Origin: Lactifluus volemus
Lineage: Eukaryota > Basidiomycota > Agaricomycetes > Russulales > Russulaceae
Assembly (NCBI GenBank): GCA_022376515.1
Contig: WTXI01000096.1
Span: 62,001 to 126,000, forward strand
Reading direction: 5' to 3'
DNA: 64,000 nt
Of this stretch, positions 13,035 through 25,165 are shown piece after piece. Position numbers and translations under genes: made by a program. The notes under the pieces were generated by a model. It ran no database searches, was not told the DNA's origin, and saw only the letters and a program-made list of their open reading frames with translations. Position 1 is the first letter of the stretch; each line of letters begins with the position of its first letter.

Positions 13035-13125
13035 CGTATCTGCTAGCCGATGCTAGACACTAGCCAATGCTCGGCTACTGTACTATAGTGTCAGCTAGCA
13101 CCGGCTACATCAGCTAGTGTCGGCT
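13035..13125. repeat. Palindromic GCTAGC-rich cluster
   Basis: About 90 bases contain several near-copies of CGGCTAGC and its reverse complement GCTAGCCG. Outer arms pair, for example GCTAGCCGA with TCGGCTAGC, and GACACTAGC with GCTAGTGTC. The stretch could fold into one long imperfect hairpin. No flanking duplication was identified. Confidence 0.55.
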
Positions 13126-15664
13126 AGCAAGAATGATGCTTGTGGTCTCGCTCACCTGTCAGAACTCCGAGTCGAGTTGTCACAGATAATTTTTTTACTG
13201 TCGCGCATCAGCCTCTGAATAGGCTCAGTAGATTCGAATTCAGGGAAAGCAGGAGAGGGAAACATTTCAATTCTAAATTCTGTGTAACTTATACATGTTT
13301 TTTTTTTGGAGACGCTGCCTTTCGGCGTGGAACTAGGCTGGAAGCTTGCTGGTAAGTTAGCCACGTTAGCACCTGGTGGTGTAACTTATTCCGGTTAAAG
13401 CCTTTGTCCGGGACCCCGGGCCGCAAGGTTAGCGAAAATGTACCAAGTCAGTCTCGTTCAACTTCCTCCAGGAACAAGGGTACAGAGCCCTAGAAGCACT
13501 TTCTGCATCACTACGTACATTAAACAGTCCAGGATGCCTGCTCAAGGTGCACGATTTTGGTTGACATCGCATCCATGGCGGCTGTCCCAACCCACTATCA
13601 ATCCTCACCTTGCGCTTTCTGGTGTGAACACGCAGTGACACCTTCAATTTCTCAGCCAGCCATCCAAAGTTGTCAACTAAGTGGAACATGGGGTACGATC
13701 AGCTCGTCCCTTGGCATCACCATTTCTCCAGGTCCGTCATTTTGACCTTTCTTTATCTGTGCTGATGCATGCACTAGATTGCCACTTTTTACAGGTTGAT
13801 GAATACCAACCAGTTTATTAAACACGAGAACGAAGCTGAGATGGGCTACCACATCACCTTGTGCGACATGCCTGGAGCTCGCACCGCATCATGTACGTTG
13901 GTACGTCTGGTACATTGCCTTCTCGACACATATTCGCATCCTTGTTGACGACGCTGTGGAATTTGGGAGCTCAGCACTTTATTCGCCTCTTGCTTGACTC
14001 AAACAAGCAACACTCGTGGCACCGACCTTGCCCTCCACCGTCCATAGGTAGATCACTTCGTGCCAGCGATCGCATTCACTTCCACCGACGCTACGGCGGT
14101 CCCACGCCCACCTGCAACACGCAACAGCAACGGTGGTATCCCAAGAAGCTGCTGGTTGCGACTTGGATAGCCGAATTCCCCGACAATGGTGCCGAAATTG
14201 ACATGGATGAGGTCACGAGGTACAGAAGGTGATCCCTCGATGCTCTCTGTGGCGCCAGTGCCATCTGTAGTTAAAACATCTAGCGTCTGAATATAAATTC
14301 CTTCGCACCAGAGATGGCATCCACTTGAACCTTGACTGCCATGCCGCCATGCCTCCACACTGCAACAGCTACAACGGCATCGCAAGTAGCCATTGATCGC
14401 AGCTTGGATGACCGAACTCCCTAGAGATGGCGGCGGAGTTGAAGTGGAAGAGACTATGTAAGGTCACACGGCAAAAGCAGTGTTGTACATGTCAGCCTGA
14501 CAACGTGTCATGGATGTCACGAACTCTTGATGTCAACCGAGCTGACGGATCAGTTGACAAGTGTCAGGCTGTGTCAATGAGCGACTATACCAAAAGAAGT
14601 AAAGAGAATGACAGTCGCGAAGTGACTCGATGGTCCGTGCGCAGCCACTTTAGGGCTGGTCAATGTCCAATCTCCAACACGATTTCTACTGGTAGTTGCA
14701 TTGTCACCGTAGATTACAAACCCTTTCCTTTTTTGTATAGACCCTTGGCCGGGTCACGAACATCTCGAACGATTTGTCCGCCTTGACACGTGTCAACTGA
14801 CTGACACTGTCCGACCTAGGTCATGCCAACACTGGGCAAAAGGGGCCTCGACGCTCTCTGTCACGGTGGCTACCATCCGGAGATGACATTCCCGGCTGAA
14901 TATCACTTACCCTCCACATCTACCGTGACGCGAACGTCCCCGCGCGCTCCGCTAGTGCGTCCCTCCAAAGTCATTGTCCGCGAATCGGCCACCGAAGCCC
15001 TGTCTGCCGCCACTTCTTCCGCCACTACCACTGCCAACAACAATAATCACCGCCACAACAACGACAGTAACAACAACTGAAAGAAAAACGGTAGAGAAAG
15101 ACTCGCACGACGTAATTGAGGAAGCAAGTGAGCGGCAATCTATTTTTGCGTACATCGATGGTTGCGACACTAACTTTGCGACACTAAGTTTCCAGCACCG
15201 GCGACAGCGCGCTCTGAGCGTACCGTGACGAGGCGTAGGCTGAGTCAGGGTAGTGAGAGCAAGCCGCCATAATGGCTGCCACTGGCACTAGAAATGGTGG
15301 CTGTGAGGATACTAGAAGACGTTCGTAGCTATAAAAAAGAGATGAGTTGGGCAGTTGTTGCTAGGCTTCTTGTATTTATCACGCCCACACGTCATCGCCA
15401 TCGCCATCGCTCTCGTTTCCTATTTCTTATCTTTTTTTTTTTTTCATTTTCCAGTTTATTATTGCTTGTTTATCGCCTTCCCAAACGTCGCATGCCAAAT
15501 CTTGTTTCTTATTACATTCCCTACCACTATTCGTTTGAATGTTTGAATTGGTGGAAGGCGAGGCAGACCAATCGCTATCTGGACAGGTACAGCTTTACTA
15601 GTAGCGAGGCAATGACCGGACGACGATTTAAATTTCTTAAAACAACGTAGCGCACAAACTGATT

Positions 15665-18600
15665 CTATTCAGAGAAATTGTGATCATGTACTGTAGTCCA
15701 ATTTGATCCATGCACAAACTTCGAGAGATCGAGCCGCGTCTCATGTCCGCCTGCAACCCAGACAGTGTTAGGAGTATGAAGACACTGCCGATGAAACGGG
15801 GGTATCCAAATTAGAAGTTCTCCGTCTTTCCCACATATCCAACCATCGCTGGTAATCTGCCAATGGGATTGGTCCGTGAAATGGATATTTTCTGTTGTGA
15901 TCCTCTCCACACGAGTTACGCCACGGAACGAGCCTGAGGCAATGTACTGCCCGTCTGGAGAGAATGCGACGGACATTATAGAATCACTGTCTCCAGTAAA
16001 TGGGCTTTCTACAACTTCCCCAGTCATGGCATCCCATACGCGAATCGTCCCATCGTTCGAGGCTGATGCGATGCGATATCCGCCAGGCGAGAATACAACA
16101 GAGTATATCAGACTGGTGTGTCCAATAAATGGGCCTGCTAAGGCCTCTCCTGTTGCGGTATCCCATATACGAATCGTGCAATCCTGCGAAGCCGATGCGA
16201 TCCGCCGCCCGTCTGGCGAGAAAGCAACAAAGCTGACCCAATCTGTGTGTCCAGTAAATGGGCCTGCTATGACCTCTCCCGTTGTGGCATCTAATATGCG
16301 AACCGTGCAATCTTGCGAAGCCGACGCGATGCGCTGCCCGTCAGGCGAGAATGACAAATATGTGACCGAAGAGGTGTGTCCACTAAATGGGCCTGCTATT
16401 GCCTCTCCTGTTGTGGCATCCCACACACGAATTGTGCGATCCCACGAGGCAGACGCAATGCACATTCCGTCAGGTGAGAAAGCAACAAAGTTGACCCAAT
16501 CTGTTTGTACAGTGAATGGATCCGCTACGGCCTCTCCTGTTGTAGCATCCCACACGCAAATCGTGCAATCACCTGAGGCAGATGCGATGCGTTGCCCATC
16601 AGGGGAGAATACAACAGATGTGATTGAATGTGAGTGTCCAGATAACGGGCCCGCTACGATCTCTCCTATTGCGGCATCCCACACACGAATCATGTGATCG
16701 GATGAGGATGATGCGAGACGCTGCCCGTCCGGTGAGAACACAACGGAGTCGACACAATCTGTGTATAGAGGCACTGGGCCCACTACGACCTCTCTCGTAG
16801 CAGCATCACACACGAGAATCTTGTCATCGTACGAGGCCGATGCAATGCGCTGCCCATCAGGGGAGAATGCAACAGAGTTGATCGTATAGTAGTATCCAGT
16901 AAATGGGCCCACCACGACCTCTCCTGTTGCGACATCCCACAAGCAAAGTCGGAAATCCAATGAAGCTGATGCAATGCGTTGTCCATCAGGCGAGAATGCA
17001 ACGGAGCAGACAGTTTGTGCGTGTCCGGCGAATGGGCCCGCTACGACGTTTCCTGTTGCGGCATCCCACACGCGAATTGTGCAATCCAGCGAGGCCGATG
17101 CGATGCGCTGCCCATCAGGGGAGAATGTAACAGACTGGACTGATTCTGTGTGCCCAGTAAATGGGGCCATTACGACTTCTCCTGTTTCGGCATCCCACAC
17201 GCGAATCGTGTGATCTGTCGAGGCTGATGCAAGGTGCTGCCCGTCAGGCGAGAACGCAACACAATTGACACAATCTGTATGTCCAGTGAATGGGCCCGCT
17301 ACGACTTCTCCTGCTGCGACATCCCACACGCGAAGCGTGTGATCGCTCGAGGCCGAAGCGATGCGCTGTCCGTCAGGTGAGAATGCTACAGAGTTGACCC
17401 AAGCTCTGTGTCCAGTAAATGGGTTCGCTACGACCTCTCCTGTTGCGACATCCCACACGCGAATCGTGTGATCGTTTGAGGCCGATGCGATCTGTTTCCC
17501 ATCAGGGGAGAATGCAACAGAGTTGACCCAATCTGTGTGTCCAATAAATGGGTCCGCTACGATCTCTCCTGTTGCGGCATCCCACACCCGAATCGTGCGA
17601 TCCCACGAAGACGACGCGATGCGCTGCCCGTCCGGCGAAAACGCAACACAGGTGACCTTGGTTTCGTGTGCTTGAATCGTCATTTCCAGAGCCGGCCAAT
17701 GAGGCAACCGCCCACGTTCCATGGTCAATGTGCGAGGAAATTGGCAAAGATATTGATTGAGGACAAGGGAAGAGCTTGGCGCAAAAGGCAGAGCAGAGAT
17801 GTAGATATGCGGAGCACTCCTTTCCATTGCTGTTCCGAAATACCGCACAAATGCGACCGCATCCCTCACCAATCCCAACAAATTATTTGCCTCCGGTTGG
17901 GAACACTATTTCAATTCAATAGAAAAGTCACCACAGTTCATATCGAATTATGGGATGTACATACCTCAAGCTGCAACCATTTCAATAGAGATGACAGTGC
18001 TAGTGTAGCGAAGCCCACGCTTCTCTTGAGGCTAAGCACTTCTAGCCAAAACAGAAACTTCCTCTCGAACAGCGATCGAAGTTTTGCAAACAGGTCGCGG
18101 TCGAAAGCAACATGCTTTAAATGAACGTCCCAGAAAACGCAGGCATACGATAGAGCAAGTGGGATGTGTTTGTCGATTCGAGAGTCAATGTCCGGGACAT
18201 CATGATTCACAACATATGATGACTCGAGTTGGCAAATATTGAACTTGAGATTATCGAGCATCAATCCAACGCAGGAATGTGCCAACTGATGGTGAGCATT
18301 CCCAAGATCCACATAAAACATATTGCTCGTCCTGTTGGTCAGAAAATCGCGGAATGATGTATGGAGAGGAACGATAGGTCGCGTTTGATCAGGCGATGTC
18401 GCGTTACTCAGAAGTGAGCCGAGGTGACGGAGAATGTCAATAACAAGAGCCGGATGGGAATCCTCGGGGTCGTCTAAGGGTGCATGCCGTCGCAAAGCAA
18501 TCAAGGAATCAATGGAGAGGGGCACGATCGCAGCAAGAAGCTGTCCCATGATGGAACGGAACAAGGTCCGTGCCCTCTCTGATTTGAAGCATTCTTTGAG

Positions 18601-19505
18601 AACTTCTTCGTACAGGTTGTCCAACAGACCTTCTCCATCGTGACCGCGAGAGTGTCCCAACAGGCGCTGTACGCGCTGTGTCACGGTAAGGCCAAGGCTA
18701 GCAGAGCTTCCATTCACGAACCCGGATGCAACGGTTGCCCACTGAAACAAGCCCTCTGCTGCCTTTGCTATTTCGACGCCGTGCTCTTTGAACACGTCCG
18801 GAGAGAGCTCCTTTTGAAGATACATGCAAATGTCTTGCTCCGTCTTGGAAGCCAGTCTGTCGTCGTCCATGTAGAGAGTGGTGATAGATGGCGCATCGGA
18901 GAATGTAGGTTCGATGCCATGTTCTGGCCTTGAGGTGAGGAGGATGCGGAACTGTGATGGGAGGTCGATGAGATGCTGAGCAAGGAACGTATGTAGTCCA
19001 ATTTTTCCGGTTGCATCCCCACTCTCATCCAATGCATCAATAATGATGAGAATTGGACCAGGAAGAGCTCGAGGTAGTTTCCTGAGCGGTTCAAGAAGAA
19101 GGCGTTCAAAGAGCGTACGATAGCCTCGGCTACTGCGAAGAGATGAATTGTCCTTGACAACTTTCCCAAGGGCGAGCTTAAACGCAGGATAGCGATCAGA
19201 GAGATCGCGTGCAAGTGTCGTGAAGAGCTTGTAAGCATCGTCTTTCGATCCTTCATTCCGCAGAAAAGTGAAGTAACAGCCAAGACACTTGTCTTCGAAG
19301 CGACGTGCAACCTCGTGCGCAATTGAGGACTTTCCCGTGCCTGCTTGGCCGAGGAGAACGAGGCCATGTTGTGATTTCGGATCCTCGACCCATTCGATAA
19401 TGAATTCCAAGAAACGTTCGCGTGTGCCTGGGATACAGCGATTTTGGTCATCGTCGAATCCCCAGCCCCCTTTATAAGGCAGTTCTCTGATTTTTGCATC
19501 CAATT
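15665..19505 (-). CDS. NLR1 core: NACHT NTPase with C-terminal WD40 array
   Basis: Two exons are joined by a 59-nt intron (17906-17964, GTATGT...ATAG, phase 0): NACHT exon 19505-17965 and WD40 exon 17905-15665. Walker A is GQAGTGKS and Walker B is ILIIIDALDES, followed by the conserved LLTSRPE (sensor) and PLHTSFRDFL segments. The WD40 exon holds 13 clear repeats of about 43 aa (core [11 protein letters not shown]...RVWDAATGE) plus a degenerate last one, enough for two seven-bladed propellers. Then comes a conserved C-terminal block (LLWIPPFHRQCL...HETRLDLSKF). About 1260 codons stay open. Domain order matches fungal STAND receptors such as HET-E, where the NACHT oligomerises and WD40 repeats recognise ligand. 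The upstream exons are damaged (separate entry). Confidence 0.85.
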
Positions 19506-21116
19506 CTGTGTGGCCCTTATTAAACTGACGATCCAGTGATTCTTTGATTACCGTTTCACTCACCAGCTTCTAGCACAGCGAGCTCGGTGATGACAGAAGC
19601 ATGGGCGAGGAAATTATCTCGCAGTCGGACAAGGTTGATACGATACTGTTCGACTTTTTTATCAGCATCGCCGAAGGCATTCCTCAAAGTCCGCGTTCCT
19701 ACGATTCATATAACTATGATCAAATGGACCAACAAGAGGATCAAGACGACGTACCGACTTGCACATCTTTCGCATACGATATGATAAATTTGGCACATTC
19801 GGAGACACACTCTAGCATCTCAATAAGAACTTTTGCCTGCGTCAAAGCTGGCTTCATGTTCGTCAAAGCATCCGCCTCCTTCGCAAATTCGAAGGCATCC
19901 CGTATCGCGTTAAGTAGTTTTCGAACATTGTCATCACGTTAACTTGGTGTAGCAGAGTCTAGACGCGAAGTGGAAAAATAAATGAATGAATGTTCCATAT
20001 TCTCCGACGACACGCACCTCGGGAATCTTTGAGAGCAGTTTCCACGCAGACTTTGGTAAGGAAAAACCTGAAGAAGCGAAATTTAGCTTAGCGAAGGATA
20101 AGCAAAACTGGTATCAGGCGTACTTCTACGATTGGACTGACAAAATCCATCACCTGCTCGATAACATCAACAACTTCCCTCCATGTTTTCATTGTGTCCA
20201 TAGCTTCCTCGGCGCGATCGAGATCACTCGACATCGCATCTGGCCGTCGGCCACTGGTGTCACCCTGGCAGGGGTATCAACCTCAATAGGAAGGGCACCT
20301 GTCGGGGATAGAGGGACGCCAACGACCATAGATTGCACGTTTTCACTGTTGGATTGGGCAGTAAAATGTGTAGCGCTTGATTCAGCGGCAGGGTAGTCTA
20401 GGTCAGAAGCAGTAGGGTCCGGCACGTTGACTGCTGCGATCAGGGAGGAACTCGCATTTATATTTATTGACATAGTGATCGTTAACGAGAGTGTGACCGA
20501 CTCTGCTGAATGTCTAGAATGTTCGTACGTCCTGTCGAGAGTAATATTAAGTTCTACAAGTACGGCACTCAGCTAGACGTAAGAGTAAGAACAATTAAAC
20601 GAACCACGACAAGATTCACAGGTTATATCCTGTCGTCCAACAAGGATGTCTTCCCGTGTGATCCGAGTCTTTTCAGCATAGAGAGATACTGATATACGGG
20701 AGAGTGGTGGTACTGCACTGGAGGAGACTTAGTTATACATGGTGATAAAAACAGGACGTTACCCACAATGTATCGGAGCTCTCGTTCCATTCCACACATT
20801 GCGCCATGCTCTGCACGGATTGTGTTCGCCAAGTTCTCTCTCCGTAGGTCACAGCAGCATAGAATCGTCGTTCCTTCCTGAGGAAAGTCTTGAAACAGGG
20901 AAGGTTGTGCGCCCTGAGGACTGGCAAGGGAATAAATTTAGTATGTAGTAGCGTAGAATGATAAAGCTGCGTACCAGTGACCTGGACATCACTTATGCAT
21001 CCGATTCCACATTGTTCACGACGGGGGCTGTGGTAATAGTTAGCAGAGGGGAACATCGGACGTGAGTGAATTTGGCATACGAGTCTGGGACCATTTGGGT
21101 GGGGGTATTCAAGCAT
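19506..21116 (-). pseudogene. NLR1 5' exons: C2-like and helical N-terminal domains, with frame breaks
   Basis: Exons upstream of the NACHT exon are recognisable by comparison with three other copies. A C2-like first part reads VLRAHNLPCFKTFL, TWRTQSV, CVEWNES, then ISVSLYAEKT and REDILVG, with introns 20921-20974 and 20718-20766. A linker SLTITMSI...AAVNVPDP follows, then a helical segment (LDRAEEAMDTMKTW, VDVIEQVMDFVSPIVE) and further helical exons. Lesions: the consensus ATG (ATGAGTCG in a sister copy) is ATA at 20996-20994; one base is missing near 20228 and one near 20056. An in-frame ATG at 21116 could add about 40 residues. The junction near 20600 (C2 to linker) could not be resolved. 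The last intron, 19506-19563, leads into the NACHT exon. Either a pseudogene or consensus errors. Confidence 0.65.
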
Positions 21117-21938
21117 AGATTGAAATGAAGTTAAGAAGGCCCTGGGTACAGCGAGGTGAGTAGCCTAGTAGTTAGTAGTGGCGTGGTTGTGGGTAGCGTG
21201 GCTAGCCAATCAGGTATCACCGGTTTGTCCGGGGTGGACCGTGAGACGCAAGAAAATAGAAAAACAAATAGCTGATACACACCAATGCTATTGAAAAAGC
21301 GATAGTTATCAAGGGAAGAGGCCGTATTGTTTGTGAGTCCGAGTCCTCTTGCATTCGCCACATGAGTCACCGACTTGAACACGGATTTGCCCTACTACTC
21401 GCCGGTTTTGAACTTCAGGTGTGTGAGCAAATATTAGGATGGGGATCGAGATGTACTTCTGACTCCTTCTACTCTCTGGTGGGGGACGCATCGTGTCATC
21501 GTTACTAAGCACAATCGCTACCCGGCGGCTACCGTTGCAATTTGGTCACCGAGAACCGGGGTCCGCACTAACCATTTGAGCCCCTATTCTCAGCATAGCA
21601 CAGTGTGGCTCGTGCTCGGAAAATGTTAGGATCGCATCACTCGCATATGTTCGCTCGCGTATTCCTTAAGGATCATCCTCCATGCTCTCACTCGATTCCA
21701 TGGACGGTCTTAAACGTCGTGTACCAGGCTCTGAATAGGCCCAGTAGGGAATGTTGAATCATGAACTTGCACGCGGGCCATAGTTTAACTACATTATTAT
21801 AACGTCACTTTCAGTTGTTTCAGTATCGAGCCAGGTGCCACATGTTGATTGTAAAAGATCCCTTTCCTCCTAGCCACCTACACCAGGCATTACTAATCAT
21901 TTCCGAGCCCCTGGCCCTCAGGTTTGTCCTTCGACGCC
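21117..21938. other. Spacer; right part is the duplicated 5' flank of F-box D
   Basis: 21117-21390 resembles the flank of the NLR fragment at about 25260-25330 only weakly. From about 21500 the DNA matches the 5' flank of F-box B. No gene is seen. Confidence 0.5.
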
Positions 21939-24155
21939 ATGTCGTCAAAATTGTTCACCCTCTCTACAGAGATTCTTGTCGAGATTTTATACCTCCTACA
22001 ACCCCAGGATATTATAGCTTGTTCCAGGACCTGCCGTCGCTTAGAAACCGAGGTACTTGACACGCCAAAACTACAATACATCGTTTCCCGGCACTGCGCT
22101 TGTGTCGTGGATGATGACCTCCCTACCTCCCTCCCCATTACCGATCGCTTAGAGGGATTACGTCGATGGGAGGCATCGTGGAAGAACCTAGATACAATGG
22201 CTCCCTCGGGTGGAAGATTCGAACACAAGGACCTACCGGTCATGAGAAGGACGTGTATGCTCCGTGATGGTTATCTTGTTGTCCCTTGTTATCAAGAGAA
22301 ACCAGAAGATGACGACACTCCGGGCTATTCCATGATGAACCTTCGATCTCCAAATGAGGGATTTCGAGTTGATGACTTTCACTTTCCTCGAGGTGATGTC
22401 ATTGCATTCGAATTTTCTATCGAGCAAAACTTTATGGTAGCGTTGTGCAGGTGAGTCGATCTCCACAGTGATCCTACTCATGGCCCCCTCTGAAGCACAT
22501 CAGGGTGAATGGAGCGATAGGCCTACAATTGAGCTTCTCTCCTATCAATATAACACGTATTTTCGAGGATTTTGACCCTATCTTTAAATTATCTGACATT
22601 TGGACCCCCCGATGCTTGATCAGTAATTGGAATAGGTCACAGTCATGGAAAGGTGTCGACTTGAAGCTTGCGCGGGAGTTTGTTGCCGTCATGACCTGTG
22701 GTACTTCACCCGGTGAAACTGACTCGTTCACACTCGTTGATTGGAAGATGGAGCGTGGATTTTGTGTCAGTAACTAAGTTGTCACGGATTTGTTCTTGTT
22801 TCTGCTTTTCTAACAACAGTTCTCTACATAGGTCATGAACAGCCCAGCCCAAACATATGCACCCTCTTTCTGCTTTCTCGACGACAACACAGTTGCCCAT
22901 GTCAATTTGCGAGATAGAACTATCGAGACTCGTAAAATTCTTCGAAAGGTCAACGGAGCGGTTTGGACGGAGCGCTCTAGGGTGTTCAAGGTCCCTCTTG
23001 TGACGACTAATGTTTGCCAACTTAAGAACGCACAATGGAGTGGAGACTACCCTTCCATTCCCGTAGCCTCCCGACCGATGGTATGGCCGGAACTGTCCAT
23101 TTACGACACACCCCGTTCATCGTTTCGGACTAGTCTCAAGTCGTCCATTCTCTCTCTCACGCTCTATTATTCCTGCCCACTTGCAGAGCCAGGACAGCGC
23201 GACCGCGTGGTTAGAATAATCATCCCTCGTTCCGAGCTACTTGCCTCTCAGGGGGATTGGAAAGAGTCCTCCTTCCGCATGTTTTCGCTCGATGAGGATG
23301 CTCGAGGAGTGCATGCAATCTCTGGGACACGCTGGATTACCAAGGGGTTGGAAGTCTTCGACTTCAACGACGCACACGTCCGCAGTGCTTTGGCATCGAG
23401 GAGAGAAGACCAGGCCACCATTAAGCCGGGGGTGCCGAACCCGATGGTGGAGGTAACGGACCTCAAGGCTGATGGTTACTTTAAGCGGGATGTCCCGTCC
23501 TCGCTCCCATATTGCCACACGATTCCAATAAACCAACCCAAGGAAGGCTATGACGACATTTTAGCAGATGATGAACACGTCGTCGGTATCCGATACGAGG
23601 TCAGATGCCCCGTTGTTTGCCTGATCTTTTACATGCGTTCTGATGAGAACCTTCGCTTTCAGTACAAACAAATTGACGACGACAATGACGACAGTGGTGA
23701 AAACGACGACGACAACGACAACGACAACGACGACGATGACTATGACGAACGTACAATGGATTTGATTGTTGATGTGTGGAAACTCTAAGAAATGTACTTC
23801 TTAAAGTTCACAGGTGAGATTGGAAAGAGAATGTGGAGAAAAGAGATGCAAGGGGAGGCATGAAAGTTGATAAAGGAAGGCATACTTGAAGCGACCATGA
23901 ACAAGGCTGTACCATGACGAGGCATGAGATCCTGAGACTCGCAGGAGTTTTTAACATAGAAAAGGGACAGGCAAGCGAAGGTGGATTGCAGAAATTTCCA
24001 TGGCAGTCCTCGAACACATTTCAAAACGTGACTGCGTGGGTAGCTCAGTATAGTAGCTCAATGTATAGTACAGGAATCAAATCAATGTAGTCATTCAAGC
24101 TGCGTAGGTGGATACATGGTGGAAACAAGAGCTAGGAATGTGAGTCAGACTAGTA
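21500..24155 (+). repeat. Segmental duplication, copy 2 (F-box D block)
   Basis: Partner of 6301-8735. Its right edge (GTGAGTCAGACTAG) touches the truncated end of the NLR fragment at 24155, so the duplication breakpoint and the NLR truncation coincide. Confidence 0.75.
21939..23788 (+). CDS. F-box protein, paralog D
   Basis: This is the cleanest member of the family: exons 21939-22450, 22504-22765, 22832-23599 and 23663-23788, giving about 555 aa. The F-box is at residues about 4-46. Introns are 53, 66 and 63 nt; introns 2 and 3 use GTCAGT/GTCAGA donors. Intron 3 (23600-23662) is stop-free and in frame, so retention would add 21 residues (576 aa). The last exon encodes an unusually long acidic run of Asp/Asn/Glu (about 23677-23745) before VDVWKL. 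It is a recent duplicate of paralog B including flanks, and lies between NLR1 and an NLR fragment, both on the other strand. Likely an SCF adaptor; target unknown. Confidence 0.8.
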
Positions 24156-25165
24156 GCGCCTGTGAATAAACGAGTGAATATTCCATATCCTCCGATGACA
24201 CAAGGATCCGCACCTCAGGAATTTTTGAGAGTAGCATCCACGCTGACTTTGCAGGGGGGAACAGCTGAAGGGCGGAAGTTAGCGTAGGGGAAAACGATGT
24301 TAGGCATACGTCTACAATCGGACTGACATGGTCCATCACCTGCTTAATAACAGCAACTGCACCCTTCCAAGTTTTCATCGTACCAAAAGCTTCCTCAGCG
24401 CGATTGAGACTATTGGACATCGCCGCGTGGCTATCCGCCACTGGTCCCACACGGGTACGACTTCAATGGAAAGATCTGCCCGGGATATAGGAGATAGAGA
24501 GGCAGAAGCGGGTCAGGGGTTGCATGGCATCATGCTAGATTGGACAGTGGGATGCGCAGCAGCAGCACTTCCTTCAACGACAGGGTCATCTGTGCCATGG
24601 TTCAGTCGTTACTGCCGCGGTCAGTGAGGAACTCGCATTCGCTGACACAATGACCGTTACAAAGAGTGTGGGTGGCCTGTTGGCTGTCTAGACTTTCATC
24701 AGTTCTGCTGAAAGCAAGATCAAGTCGGGCACTGAGCCGGACGCGTGGGCAAGAATTTAGACTTAGACGCGTCGGGGTTCACAGGATATCTCCTATCTTC
24801 CAACAAGGATGTCTCTCCCAGTTATTTCCGCGTAGAGAGATACCGTAATACGGGAAAGTGGTTGGCCACACTGCAGGAACTTAGCTGTAAGGAATAAGGA
24901 CACGACACGACGCACAATGTATAGAGTCTCTCGTTCCATTCCACGCTTGGGCCACGCTCCGTACAGATCGTGTTCGCAATGTTCTCTCTCCGTAAGTTAC
25001 CGTCGCATAGAATCACCTATTTTTTCCAAGGAAGGACTTGAGGCGGGGGGTTGTGCGCCCTAAGGACTGGAAGGGGAAAGTTTTAGTAATTAGCAGAGCA
25101 AAAGCAGGACGATAAAGACACGTACCAGTGACCTGGACACGACTCATGCAGCTGATTCCGGAATG
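24150..25165 (-). pseudogene. NLR N-terminal fragment (C2-like plus helical part, no NACHT)
   Basis: Read on the minus strand, it starts with ATG at about 25150 (ATGAGTCGTGTCCAGGTCACTG, donor GTACGT) and matches the NLR1/NLR2 first exon. Later it encodes an ISVSLYAE-like and DILVG segment with a stop. The helical exon is LNRAEEAFGTMKTW and AVIKQVMDHVSPIV, then LFPPAKSAWMLLSKIPE across the next intron. Homology stops at about 24155, exactly where the F-box D duplication block ends. No NACHT or WD40 part follows. A truncated copy, useful because it keeps the ATG and bases lost in NLR1. Confidence 0.7.

Larger units (their letters stand above)
12624..15664. other. Intergenic stretch with relics, palindromes and no supported gene
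   Basis: It holds an F-box relic (about 12870-13020), a palindrome cluster (about 13035-13125) and a repeat copy (about 13145-13290). A short G/C motif at about 13398-13425 (TTTGTCCGGGACCCCGGGCC) recurs in similar form at about 50508-50532. The 14480-14800 part has TGTCAG/CTGACA palindromes, including TTGACACGTGTCAA near 14783. An A-C-rich run lies at 15030-15080. Possible exons near 13690-13890 were not recognised. Confidence 0.4.

Noticed and set aside
15876..16697. Long plus-strand open frame opposite the NLR1 WD40 array
   Set aside because: It is a shadow: repeat units are multiples of three, so a chance open antisense frame repeats itself. The minus strand gives canonical WD40 repeats.
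19506..19563. GTG at 19563 as the start of the NACHT frame
   Set aside because: It is the GT of an intron donor (GTGAGT); the exon begins at 19505 after CACAG, as in NLR2.
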